5,381 bases of DNA, taken from the NCBI GenBank assembly GCA_013329455.1, contig DUKF01000109.1:1-5381 (forward strand), in the 5' to 3' direction. This document shows, piece after piece, positions 1 through 4,947 of the stretch. Source of the stretch: Methanotrichaceae archaeon (lineage in GTDB: Archaea > Halobacteriota > Methanosarcinia > Methanotrichales > Methanotrichaceae). Each line of letters begins with the position of its first letter. Position 1 is the first letter of the stretch. The position numbers and the translations under genes are program-made. Below the pieces are notes generated by a model. That model worked only from the letters and a program-made list of their open reading frames with translations, had not been told where the DNA came from and made no database searches.

Positions 1-211
1 CATCGACATGGAGGCGAGCGAGAAGATCCTCGCGGCCGCATCATCCCTCTACTTTCCACTGAGGACTTACGACCGGATCCTGGAAGTGGCGGAGGACCTT
101 GATGAGTCTCAGCGAGAGAGCTTCAAAAGATTCCTCCGGGAAGACGAGAGAGATCTTAAGAGGGATGACGCCATCCGGGCCCTGAAGCGAATAAAGGAGA
201 TCGCAGGATAA
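1..211 (+). CDS. Small charged protein of unknown function, or C-terminal end of a larger protein
   Basis: I do not recognise this protein. The first ATG is at 8 and gives 67 residues, but the frame is open to the left edge (Ile-Asp precede the Met), so it may be the tail of a longer gene. The product is hydrophilic and looks all-helical. Residues about 17-35 hold a Tyr/Leu-containing segment, followed by a very charged stretch rich in Arg, Lys, Asp and Glu to the end (…ALKRIKEIAG). There are no cysteines, membrane segments or recognisable motifs. The TAA stop at 209-211 lies only two bases before the start of the first MoaD-like gene, so the two are almost certainly co-transcribed. This places the protein in or next to the molybdopterin/sulfur-carrier operon, which is the only functional hint. 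Reading frame fairly sure; start and function not. Confidence 0.55.
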   Translation, partial: IDMEASEKILAAASSLYFPLRTYDRILEVAEDLDESQRESFKRFLREDERDLKRDDAIRALKRIKEIAG

Positions 212-213
212 TC

Positions 214-492
214 ATGATAATCAAACTGAAAGCCTTCGCCAGGTTCAGAGACCTTCTGGATAAGGAGATGGAGGTCGATCTTCCCGACGGAGCCGCCGTT
301 TTCGATCTTCTAAAAAACCTGGTTTTGAGGTCCGCCGACCTCAAGGACCAGATCTTCGACGCCTCCGGCAAGATCAAAGAGGACGTGAACGTGATGGTCA
401 ACGGGAGACACTTCGAATCTCTGAATGGCCCCGAGACGGTCCTCGAGGAGGGAGACGAGGTGGCCCTCTTCCCGGCGGTGGTGGGCGGTTAG
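214..492 (+). CDS. MoaD/ThiS-family ubiquitin-like sulfur carrier, copy 1
   Basis: A 92-residue beta-grasp sulfur carrier of the MoaD/ThiS/SAMP type. Visible family marks are the start MIIKLKAFARFRDLL, the late block TVLEEGDEVALFP (about residues 76-88), and the exact C-terminal Gly-Gly (VVGG). That Gly-Gly is where an E1 enzyme forms an acyl-adenylate that becomes a thiocarboxylate. No processing is needed because Gly-Gly is terminal. Length is normal for archaeal MoaD-like proteins. The ATG at 214 follows the upstream stop by two bases, with AGGA at 205-208 five bases before it and a stronger AGGAG at 195-199. The E1 gene follows directly, so this carrier is a likely substrate. It is a paralogue of the second copy at 2059-2337 (about 35 of 92 positions identical, no gaps). 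The role could be molybdopterin synthesis, tRNA thiolation or protein tagging; sequence alone does not decide. Confidence 0.88.
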   Translation: MIIKLKAFARFRDLLDKEMEVDLPDGAAVFDLLKNLVLRSADLKDQIFDASGKIKEDVNVMVNGRHFESLNGPETVLEEGDEVALFPAVVGG

Positions 493-539
493 ATGCGGGC
501 CCGTTGATCGATGCGATATGAGATATTTTGAGGCTGATG

Positions 540-1280
540 ATGCTCGATTTGGTGGATGATGCGAGGTACGAGCGGCAGATCAGGCTTTTTGGGGCCGAGG
601 GCCAAAAAAGGCTGAAAAGGGCAACTGCCCTGGTCGTCGGAGCGGGGGGTCTTGGATCATCGGTTTTGAACTATCTCGCCGTCGCGGGCGTAGGGCGGCT
701 GATCATCGTCGACGGCGACGTCGTCGAGGAGAGCAACCTAAACCGCCAGATTCTCCACTGGACGAGAGATATCGGACGGCCCAAGGCCGTCTCGGCGGCC
801 GAGACCATCAAAGGCCTCAACCCCGAGATCAATGTGGAGGCGGTCGCCCTCTTCGCTGACGAGGAGAACCTGGCGGACTTTGTGGGCAGAGCCGACCTCG
901 TCGTTGATGCCCTGGACAACTTTTCTTCTAGATACCTTCTAAACAGGGCAGCCATCGTGAGGGACGTTCCCCTCTTTCACGGGGCCATCTCCGGCTTTGA
1001 CGGCCAGGCCACCACCATCATCCCAAAAAAGACCCCGTGCCTCAGATGCATCTTCCCCAATTCGCCTCCGAAAGAAACCTCCCCGGCCCTCGGCGCCACA
1101 TGCGGCGTCATCGGCTCGATCCAAGCCTCAGAAGTCATAAAGTACCTAACGGGAAAAGGTGAGCTTCTCGAAAACAGGCTCCTCATCTGGGACGGCACGA
1201 GGGCCAGGTGCGACGAGATCCCGATCGAGAAAAACCCCGGGTGCATGGACTGCGGGGAGGTTCAAGCTAACTTTAAGTAG
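540..1280 (+). CDS. E1-like sulfur-carrier adenylyltransferase (MoeB/UbaA/ThiF family)
   Basis: A 246-residue E1-type enzyme that uses ATP to adenylate the C-terminal glycine of a MoaD/ThiS/SAMP carrier. Counting from the ATG at 540: N-terminal YERQIRLFG (10-18); glycine-rich nucleotide loop GAGGLGS (34-40); VDGD (57-60) and SNLNRQ (65-70) with Arg69; Lys82; the catalytic-type Asp126 in DALDN; two zinc-binding pairs, C167-x-x-C170 and C235-x-x-C238; and Cys188 in GATCGVIG, at the usual E1 cysteine position. There is no C-terminal rhodanese domain, so it is MoeB/UbaA-like rather than MOCS3-like. Start choice: ATG 540 has GAGG (530-533) six bases upstream; the frame also allows TTG 528 or ATG 537, adding one to four residues. 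It lies 47 bases after carrier 1 and is the only E1 in the window, so it may serve both carriers. moeB, ubaA and hesA are all plausible labels, so none is assigned. Confidence 0.9.
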   Translation: MLDLVDDARYERQIRLFGAEGQKRLKRATALVVGAGGLGSSVLNYLAVAGVGRLIIVDGDVVEESNLNRQILHWTRDIGRPKAVSAAETIKGLNPEINVEAVALFADEENLADFVGRADLVVDALDNFSSRYLLNRAAIVRDVPLFHGAISGFDGQATTIIPKKTPCLRCIFPNSPPKETSPALGATCGVIGSIQASEVIKYLTGKGELLENRLLIWDGTRARCDEIPIEKNPGCMDCGEVQANFK

Positions 1281-1301
1281 GCTCGCGGCCGATGGGATAA
1301 C

Positions 1302-1793
1302 ATGGAAAGTTCTGAAAGTTCTGGTGATGCGGCGTCGGAGACGAAGTCTGGGAAAAGAAGGGCCCTTCTTCTCATGGGTTGTCCCGAGGTTCCTGTTCAG
1401 ACCAGCATCGCCCTCTATCTGGCTTTCAAACTGAGGAAGAGGGGGGACGAGGTTGTGGTGGCCGGAACCGGCTCTGCCCTCAAGCTGACAAAGTTCGCAG
1501 ACCCCGAGGGCCACTACCTCGGCGAGACGATGAACATCGATCGGTGCATAGCCTCGATCTCGGAGGGAAAGAGGGACTTCGACCTCTGTTTCGCCTTCGC
1601 CCACAATGACGCCGGGATAACCTACGCGGGAACCATGAGCTACATCTCCAAGGCCAAGCTCTTCGTTTTGATCTTCGGCAGGGGGGCTGAAGAGCTGGCC
1701 GAAACCGTCGAGTTCGACTGCAAAAAGCTGGTCGCAAAGGCCGTCCACGACCCGATGCCGCTGAAGAAGCTGATAGATGAGGTGATCGAATGA
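1302..1793 (+). CDS. DUF1890 family protein, unknown function
   Basis: A 163-residue protein that I recognise as DUF1890, a family of unknown function found essentially in methanogens. The core begins at residue 18 with a Rossmann-like strand and glycine turn, RRALLLMGCPEVPVQTS, carrying Cys27. Next come an amphipathic helix and a second strand (DEVVVAG, 49-55), then a LKLTKFADPEGHY segment (60-72). The motif AFAHNDAGITYAGT (98-111), with His101, Asn102 and Asp103, may be the active or ligand-binding site. Cys82 and Cys96 are the other cysteines. The first 17 residues are Ser/Glu-rich and probably disordered, and no later in-frame start codon precedes the core. The start is 21 bases after the E1 gene, and its TGA overlaps the ATG of the DUF1894 gene by four bases, so the two DUF proteins are translationally coupled. 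A nucleotide-binding or redox role is only inference from the fold-like pattern. Confidence 0.82.
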   Translation: MESSESSGDAASETKSGKRRALLLMGCPEVPVQTSIALYLAFKLRKRGDEVVVAGTGSALKLTKFADPEGHYLGETMNIDRCIASISEGKRDFDLCFAFAHNDAGITYAGTMSYISKAKLFVLIFGRGAEELAETVEFDCKKLVAKAVHDPMPLKKLIDEVIE

Positions 1794-2062
1794 GCTGTAT
1801 CGAGGAGATGAAGTACGAGATCTTACTATCCCAGTGCTCTTTCAAAGAGGCGAGAGAATACATAAAAAAGAACTTCAAAGAAACTCACGAGGTTCCGCCC
1901 GGCTACAAGATCTTCAACGTATATCTGATCGGGGTGCCGCCGCTACTCGTCGGCGTCGAGGAAGACAAGGTGATCTTCCCATACACAAAGCCCTGTTACG
2001 GGACATTCGTGATGCGGATCGAGGGAAAAGAGGAGATCGAGAGGTTGAGGTCGAAGAGATGA
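1790..2062 (+). CDS. DUF1894 family protein, unknown function
   Basis: A 90-residue protein that I recognise as DUF1894, another family of unknown function known mainly from methanogens. Marks are the start MSCIEEMKYEILL with Cys3, the segment CSFKEAREYIKKN (16-28, Cys16), a GYKIF strand (38-42), and the strongly conserved-looking block PYTKPCYGTFV (64-74) with Cys69. The cysteine there, flanked by Lys and Tyr, could be functional; nothing in the window proves it. No membrane segment or signal peptide. The start ATG overlaps the preceding TGA (ATGA, 1790-1793), and GAGGTG at 1779-1784 sits five bases upstream as ribosome binding site. The stop in turn overlaps the ATG of the second MoaD-like gene (2059-2062). 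This chained arrangement suggests that DUF1890, DUF1894 and the second carrier are made in balanced amounts and may work together. Confidence 0.82.
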   Translation: MSCIEEMKYEILLSQCSFKEAREYIKKNFKETHEVPPGYKIFNVYLIGVPPLLVGVEEDKVIFPYTKPCYGTFVMRIEGKEEIERLRSKR

Positions 2063-2337
2063 AGGTGTTGGTGAGAGCCTTTGCGAAGTTCAGGGATATC
2101 GTGGGCGAGAAGACCTGCTTCGACCTAAAAGAGGGCTCCACCATCGGAGATCTTTTGGAAACGATCTGTACATCTCATCTAGGGCTTAAGGCGGATCTAT
2201 TCAACTCTAACGGAACTATTGGCGATGGGGTGACGATCCTCATAAACCGAAAGGGGCTTGAGGTCCCCGATCCTCAGAAGACGGTCCTGGAAGAGGGGGA
2301 CGAAGTGGCGCTGCTACCTCCCTTTTCGGGCGGGTAA
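2059..2337 (+). CDS. moaD: MoaD-like sulfur carrier, copy 2 (molybdopterin synthase small subunit candidate)
   Basis: A 92-residue MoaD-type ubiquitin-like carrier with the start MKVLVRAFAKFRD, the block TVLEEGDEVALLPP and a C-terminal Gly-Gly (FSGG). The frame stays open to an ATG at 1834. However, ATG 2059 matches the family N-terminus, overlaps the DUF1894 stop by four bases and has GAGG (2047-2050) eight bases upstream, so the short form is preferred. It aligns without gaps to carrier 1, with strongest identity at the start and in the 11-residue TVLEEGDEVAL block. MoaE follows after only 17 bases, so this copy is the better candidate for the small subunit of molybdopterin synthase. As a thiocarboxylate it would donate sulfur to precursor Z (cyclic pyranopterin monophosphate) in the MoaE active site. 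The symbol moaD is by position and family; SAMP-like roles are not excluded. Confidence 0.85.
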   Translation: MKVLVRAFAKFRDIVGEKTCFDLKEGSTIGDLLETICTSHLGLKADLFNSNGTIGDGVTILINRKGLEVPDPQKTVLEEGDEVALLPPFSGG

Positions 2338-2340
2338 ATC

Positions 2341-2357
2341 GGGAGGCTTGAGGTTTG
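2341..2357 (+). promoter_or_regulatory. Ribosome binding site fixing a TTG start for moaE
   Basis: GGGAGG at 2341-2346, eight bases before TTG 2355, is a good Shine-Dalgarno match. It decides the non-ATG start of moaE, because translation from here gives exactly the family N-terminus (strand, then GAVVTFLGTVRD). Confidence 0.6.
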
Positions 2358-2756
2358 ATCGAGATCAGCGAGAGTGAATTCTCCATCGAAGAGGTTGTCG
2401 CTAAGGCGAAACGGCCCGACGCAGGGGCGGTCGTCACCTTCCTTGGAACCGTCAGGGACGATGAAATCCAGGGGATGGAGGTGGAGGCCTACAGAGAGGT
2501 GGCTCTTGAAGAGCTGGAGAAGATCCGAAAAGAGGCTATGGAAAGGTTCGATCTAAAGTCCGTCGACGTGATCCACAGGATCGGTTCTCTCTCGGTTGGT
2601 GACGACATCGTCCTGATAGTCTGCACAGCGGCCCACAGGTCTGCGGCCTTTCAAGGGTGCGAGCACGTTCTGGAAGAGATAAAAAGACGTGCACCCTTCT
2701 GGAAGAAGGAGATCAGGGCGGGGGGCGAACGCTGGGTGGAAAGCGGTTCGGGATGA
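2355..2756 (+). CDS. moaE: MoaE, molybdopterin synthase large (catalytic) subunit
   Basis: A 133-residue MoaE. It binds the thiocarboxylated MoaD tail and converts precursor Z to molybdopterin, the dithiolene cofactor of Mo and W enzymes; in methanogens this includes formylmethanofuran dehydrogenase. Visible motifs: GAVVTFLGTVRD (24-35, with the conserved Arg34), EAYREVALEELEKI (44-57), HRIGSLSVGDDIV (74-86), CTAAHRSAAFQGCEHVLEEIK (90-110, with HR at 94-95), and RRAPFWKKE (111-119) then GGERWVE (123-129). Lys110 and Lys117 correspond to the catalytic lysine region of the family. The start is TTG at 2355; GGGAGG at 2341-2346 gives an eight-base spacing and no better in-frame ATG exists near the family N-terminus. 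The C-terminus is a little short, ending just after the WVE motif. It is the last gene of the run, with hairpins downstream. Confidence 0.93.
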   Translation: MIEISESEFSIEEVVAKAKRPDAGAVVTFLGTVRDDEIQGMEVEAYREVALEELEKIRKEAMERFDLKSVDVIHRIGSLSVGDDIVLIVCTAAHRSAAFQGCEHVLEEIKRRAPFWKKEIRAGGERWVESGSG

Positions 2757-2772
2757 CACGGATCGATTCCTG

Positions 2773-2805
2773 CAGGTTCTTTGATGAGATCAAAGAATGA
2801 ACCTG
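2773..2805 (+). terminator. Hairpin after moaE, possible terminator
   Basis: An inverted repeat 16 bases after the moaE stop: CAGGTT (2773-2778) pairs with AACCTG (2800-2805) and CTTTGAT (2779-2785) with ATCAAAG (2789-2795). The loop is GAG and there is a four-base bulge on the right arm. That is 13 base pairs in all. No clear T-run follows on the plus strand, so it may be a processing or stabilising structure rather than an intrinsic terminator. It lies in the convergent gap between moaE and the minus-strand ATPase gene. Confidence 0.4.
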
Positions 2806-2843
2806 TTCGAGGATCGAAGTTCGAAAATAGAACGAATCTATCA

Positions 2844-2878
2844 GATCCAGGGACGTTCCGGCTTTCGAAGCCCGGATC
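2844..2878. repeat. Nested inverted repeat at the convergent junction
   Basis: GATCC (2844-2848) pairs with GGATC (2874-2878). Nested inside, GGCTT (2860-2864) pairs with AAGCC (2868-2872) around a TCG loop. It overlaps the stop codon of the minus-strand ATPase gene. Together with the hairpin at 2773-2805 it could form a two-sided transcription end for the converging genes. No T-tract supports this strongly. Confidence 0.3.
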
Positions 2879-4256
2879 AGACTATGGGAACAAGCTGAAG
2901 GCTATTCTTCCCGTCCGATACCATGTAGTATGGCTTGGTCCGAGGTATCAGGCCGTAGAGGCATAAACACCCGTTAAGTTCCCTGATCACAAAGTAAGTG
3001 TCAGCGATGTGGGAAGTCATTCTGATGCTCTTCTGACCTGACTTCACCACAACAACGTTGACGTCGCTCGTCTCCTTCCACTTCTGAAAAATGCGGCTGC
3101 TTGCGCTTAGCATCCTCTCGTAGCCAAAGGCGAACTCCATCGAGTCAAGACCCATGATGTTTAGGAGAGACCGACCTGTCCGCTTTCTCAGGGCGTCCCA
3201 GTGCTCGAAGAGGGTCTCATACCATTGGTCTCGGTCTCCTCCGGGCTCCAGCACCATCACGTTGGAGGGGACGAAGACGTCTCTTGGAGTGAGCTGGTAA
3301 CCTATGCTGGGGACTATGTGGACCGCTCGCCCATTTTTGACCGAGTTGGACGCAAGTGCCGTAAGGACCTGGTAATACCTCTTCCCAACGCCGTGATCGA
3401 TCTCGAGAACGTTGCAGGACCCGAACTCGAGCCCGCCGGTAATCTTGTCAAAGTCGCGTATCCCCGTGGAGATGCTGTCCTTGCAAGGATCAGAGATCCG
3501 GTCCACGTCGCTTACGATCCCGATCTGGGCGTCTATGTGATCGATGCACGGTTCCAAATACTGGAACCTCCCTTCATGCAAGGTGCAGGAGTAGACCTTC
3601 TGTTTGATCTCCACACCTCTCAGTTTATCCAGCTTTATCTCTCTTGCGTACCTCGTCATCATTCCTTCAGGACGGTTTTCTCCAGAGAGCGAAGAGGCCA
3701 TCCTGACGTTCTTCAAGGTCACGACTCCGTCGACGATGTAATCGAGGGGCATAAGATCTGCCGACTCGCTCACGAATATCAGGTGAATTCCCATGTCCCG
3801 AGCGAATTCGCAGATGTTCTGTTCGAGGCTATGCTGAGCGTCTTTGAGGATGTGGGCGGTGTAATTTATGACGGCATCCCAGCTATCGATGACGATCATG
3901 GGATCATCCATGTCTTCGGCCTGATCCAAAAATGTCTTGAAGAAATCGAGAACCACCTCGTAGCTGGAGCCCTCCTGGCCTACGTTCTTGAGGCTCTCGA
4001 GAAGCATTTTCTGGGTGGCGTTGATGACGTTGCTGGGCGGGATGATTTCGTTGATCCAGGGGAACATGGAATAGACTCGTAGGGGATTAACTCGGGTGGA
4101 GATGTACATCCCGTTCATCTTCTTGCAGACGGAGTTCATAACCTCCAGCGCGAGAGTGGTCTTCCCTGTGCCTGGCAACCCCTTGATCAGAAACGTCTGG
4201 CCCTCTTCAATCTGGAAGAAGTCGTTGATTTCAGACGGTATCCGCGTATTTTGCAT
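2877..4256 (-). CDS. GvpD-like tandem P-loop ATPase (RecA/KaiC superfamily)
   Basis: A 459-residue cytoplasmic protein resembling haloarchaeal GvpD, the repressor of gas-vesicle genes. Domain 1: PSEINDFFQIEEGQTFLIKG leads into a good Walker A, GLPGTGKT (26-33), then YISTRVNP (51-58), Walker B MIVIDS (120-125), VSESADLMPLDYIVDGVVTL (162-181) and IKLDKLRGVEI (207-217), all GvpD-type features. Domain 2 opens with STGIRDFDKITGGLEFGS (263-280), as in KaiC/GvpD repeats, but its P-loop is degenerate (EIDHGVGKRY, 285-294; Lys292 is kept but Arg follows it instead of Ser/Thr). One site therefore probably hydrolyses ATP and the other is structural or regulatory. GGAGA at 4263-4267 supports the start. 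The regulator gene lies upstream and no gas-vesicle genes are visible, so 'gas vesicle protein' would be a misleading label. A regulatory ATPase partnering the winged-helix protein is my inference. Confidence 0.8.
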   Translation of the reverse strand: MQNTRIPSEINDFFQIEEGQTFLIKGLPGTGKTTLALEVMNSVCKKMNGMYISTRVNPLRVYSMFPWINEIIPPSNVINATQKMLLESLKNVGQEGSSYEVVLDFFKTFLDQAEDMDDPMIVIDSWDAVINYTAHILKDAQHSLEQNICEFARDMGIHLIFVSESADLMPLDYIVDGVVTLKNVRMASSLSGENRPEGMMTRYAREIKLDKLRGVEIKQKVYSCTLHEGRFQYLEPCIDHIDAQIGIVSDVDRISDPCKDSISTGIRDFDKITGGLEFGSCNVLEIDHGVGKRYYQVLTALASNSVKNGRAVHIVPSIGYQLTPRDVFVPSNVMVLEPGGDRDQWYETLFEHWDALRKRTGRSLLNIMGLDSMEFAFGYERMLSASSRIFQKWKETSDVNVVVVKSGQKSIRMTSHIADTYFVIRELNGCLCLYGLIPRTKPYYMVSDGKNSLQLVPIV

Positions 4257-4268
4257 CCCAAATCTCCA

Positions 4269-4285
4269 ATGCTAGTTGGTAGCAT
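4269..4285. promoter_or_regulatory. Palindromic candidate operator (element B) in the GvpD-like promoter
   Basis: ATGCTA-GTTGG-TAGCAT is a perfect six-base inverted repeat with a five-base spacer. It sits between the TATA box and the start codon, at the expected transcription start, which is a repressor-like position. It contains TTGGTAGCA (4276-4284), which occurs again at 4881-4889 in the mtrA promoter. Confidence 0.5.
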
Positions 4286-4289
4286 ATAT

Positions 4290-4299
4290 CATATATAAG
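4290..4299 (-). promoter_or_regulatory. TATA box of the GvpD-like gene
   Basis: Read on the minus strand this is CTTATATATG, a strong archaeal TATA match. It lies about 35-43 bases before the ATG at 4256, which predicts initiation near 4270 and a leader of about a dozen bases carrying the GGAGA site. The gene therefore probably has its own promoter, although the regulator gene lies upstream on the same strand. Confidence 0.6.
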
Positions 4300-4319
4300 T
4301 CTAATTTTCGACAATTAGA
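4300..4319. promoter_or_regulatory. Palindromic candidate operator (element A) upstream of the GvpD-like TATA box
   Basis: TCTAATT (4300-4306) pairs with AATTAGA (4313-4319) around a six-base centre, directly abutting the TATA box on its upstream side. A near copy, CTAACTTTCCAAATTAG, lies at 4832-4848. Activator-like position relative to the GvpD-like promoter; alternatively part of the terminator of the regulator gene. Confidence 0.45.
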
Positions 4320-4344
4320 TCCCCGCCCTCATCCACGGGGGATC
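4318..4344 (-). terminator. Hairpin after the winged-helix regulator gene
   Basis: GATCCCC (4318-4324) pairs with GGGGATC (4338-4344) around a 13-base loop, nine bases past the regulator's stop. This is a stable GC-rich stem, followed on the minus strand by an AT-rich but not purely T stretch. It may attenuate read-through into the GvpD-like gene. Confidence 0.4.
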
Positions 4345-4353
4345 GGCTGGGAT

Positions 4354-4776
4354 CTACTGTGAATCGATCTGATGGACACATTTCTTCATCAGATTAATAA
4401 AAGTTCCGACTTTCTCTGGTTTCACTTTAAAGGACATGGAGATTACAACGTCGTCTGAAATCTCCTCGAGCTGAGCTACCAACGATAACTTCAGAGAAGA
4501 AGTCGTTACGGCGCCGCCCCTCTTTAAAGCTGCCTCAAAATCTTCCATGCATTCAACATTTTCTGCGGTTTCAGCGACTTCTTTGGGCTCGCTGATCCTC
4601 CAGAGTTTTGAGGGGCCGATTTCCACGAACTGACATTTGCCTTCAGATTTTAGAACTGAAAGGTACTTTATGGCGGTGGTTTTGCTGACCCCTGCCTGCT
4701 TTGCCACGTCCACGGTGGTCAGCCCAACTTCGGAATCCTCTATAGCCTTGAGAATTCGCTCCTCGTAAGATGCCAT
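4354..4776 (-). CDS. Winged helix-turn-helix transcriptional regulator
   Basis: A 140-residue DNA-binding protein. Residues 1-61 form a winged helix: first helix YEERILKAIED, second helix LTTVDVAKQAG (19-29), recognition helix SKTTAIKYLSVLKSEG (31-46) and a wing ending at about WRI (59-61). An acidic/Ala linker follows (62-85), then a C-terminal region of about 50 residues with two strand-like segments (DDVVISMSFKVKP) and a Lys/Cys/His-containing tail. That part has no family I recognise and could be a dimerisation or ligand domain. ATG 4776 has GAGGT at 4787-4791 ten bases upstream. The gene is visibly more AT-rich than the sulfur-carrier operon. It is divergent from mtrA and upstream of the GvpD-like ATPase, with palindromes in both flanking promoters, so it is the obvious candidate for local control and autoregulation. 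Its ligand and the sign of its effect cannot be read from sequence. Confidence 0.8.
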   Translation of the reverse strand: MASYEERILKAIEDSEVGLTTVDVAKQAGVSKTTAIKYLSVLKSEGKCQFVEIGPSKLWRISEPKEVAETAENVECMEDFEAALKRGGAVTTSSLKLSLVAQLEEISDDVVISMSFKVKPEKVGTFINLMKKCVHQIDSQ

Positions 4777-4831
4777 TTTTGAGTCAACCTCACCCTCTGC
4801 GCCCCTTTAGTGTCCCGATTCTCCTGATCGA

Positions 4832-4848
4832 CTAACTTTCCAAATTAG
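4832..4848. promoter_or_regulatory. Imperfect palindrome (element A copy) in the divergent mtrA/regulator region
   Basis: CTAACTTTCCAAATTAG: arms match at six of seven positions around TCC. It closely resembles CTAATTTTCGACAATTAG at 4301-4318. Relative to mtrA it lies upstream of the TATA box; relative to the regulator gene it lies near the expected transcription start, so it could mediate autoregulation. Confidence 0.45.
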
Positions 4849-4868
4849 TATCAGCTTTGCCGTTTTCG

Positions 4869-4875
4869 TATATAA
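4869..4875 (+). promoter_or_regulatory. TATA box in the divergent region, likely for mtrA
   Basis: TATATAA, 73 bases before the mtrA ATG. Initiation about 25-30 bases downstream would give a leader of about 50 bases. Its TATATA core is symmetric, so the same element could also serve the regulator gene on the minus strand; no better TATA box is seen for that gene. Confidence 0.5.
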
Positions 4876-4880
4876 CGTTC

Positions 4881-4910
4881 TTGGTAGCAAAATTGCTGGG
4901 TATTAGCAAT
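4881..4910. promoter_or_regulatory. Three-half-site inverted-repeat cluster (element B copy) in the mtrA promoter
   Basis: TTGGTAGCA (4881-4889) is shared exactly with the GvpD-like promoter. AGCAA (4886-4890), TTGCT (4893-4897) and AGCAA (4905-4909) form two overlapping inverted repeats; the second has six-base arms ATTGCT/AGCAAT (4892-4897 and 4905-4910). The cluster covers the region just downstream of TATA and the predicted mtrA start point, where a bound protein would block initiation. Confidence 0.5.
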
Positions 4911-4947
4911 CAAAACCATTTAAACCAGTAAATCCATAAGGAACCCG

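Noticed and set aside
528..539. TTG 528 as the start of the E1 gene
   Set aside because: It would overlap the likely GAGG ribosome binding site at 530-533. ATG 540 has correct spacing and gives the usual short N-terminus before YERQI.
1146..1748. Minus-strand open frame of 200 codons across the E1 end and DUF1890
   Set aside because: It is antisense to two genes with good family motifs, and its translation looks like a codon-bias shadow.
1834..2058. N-terminal extension of the second MoaD-like protein from an ATG at 1834
   Set aside because: The extra 75 residues overlap DUF1894 in another frame and are Arg-rich without family likeness. ATG 2059 has a good ribosome binding site, an ATGA overlap and the family N-terminus.
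2781..2966. Plus-strand small open frame of 61 codons in the convergent gap
   Set aside because: It runs from a hairpin into the 3' end of the GvpD-like gene on the opposite strand, without a ribosome binding site or recognisable product.
3201..4082. Plus-strand open frame of 293 codons antisense to the GvpD-like gene
   Set aside because: It lies wholly inside the minus-strand gene, whose product has clear Walker motifs and GvpD features. The antisense translation has no recognisable domain and no ribosome binding or promoter context.
4918..4924. ATTTAAA as the mtrA TATA box
   Set aside because: It would place initiation at about the start codon and leave the AAGGA site at 4938-4942 unused. 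TATATAA at 4869 fits better. Not fully excluded, since leaderless transcripts occur in archaea.
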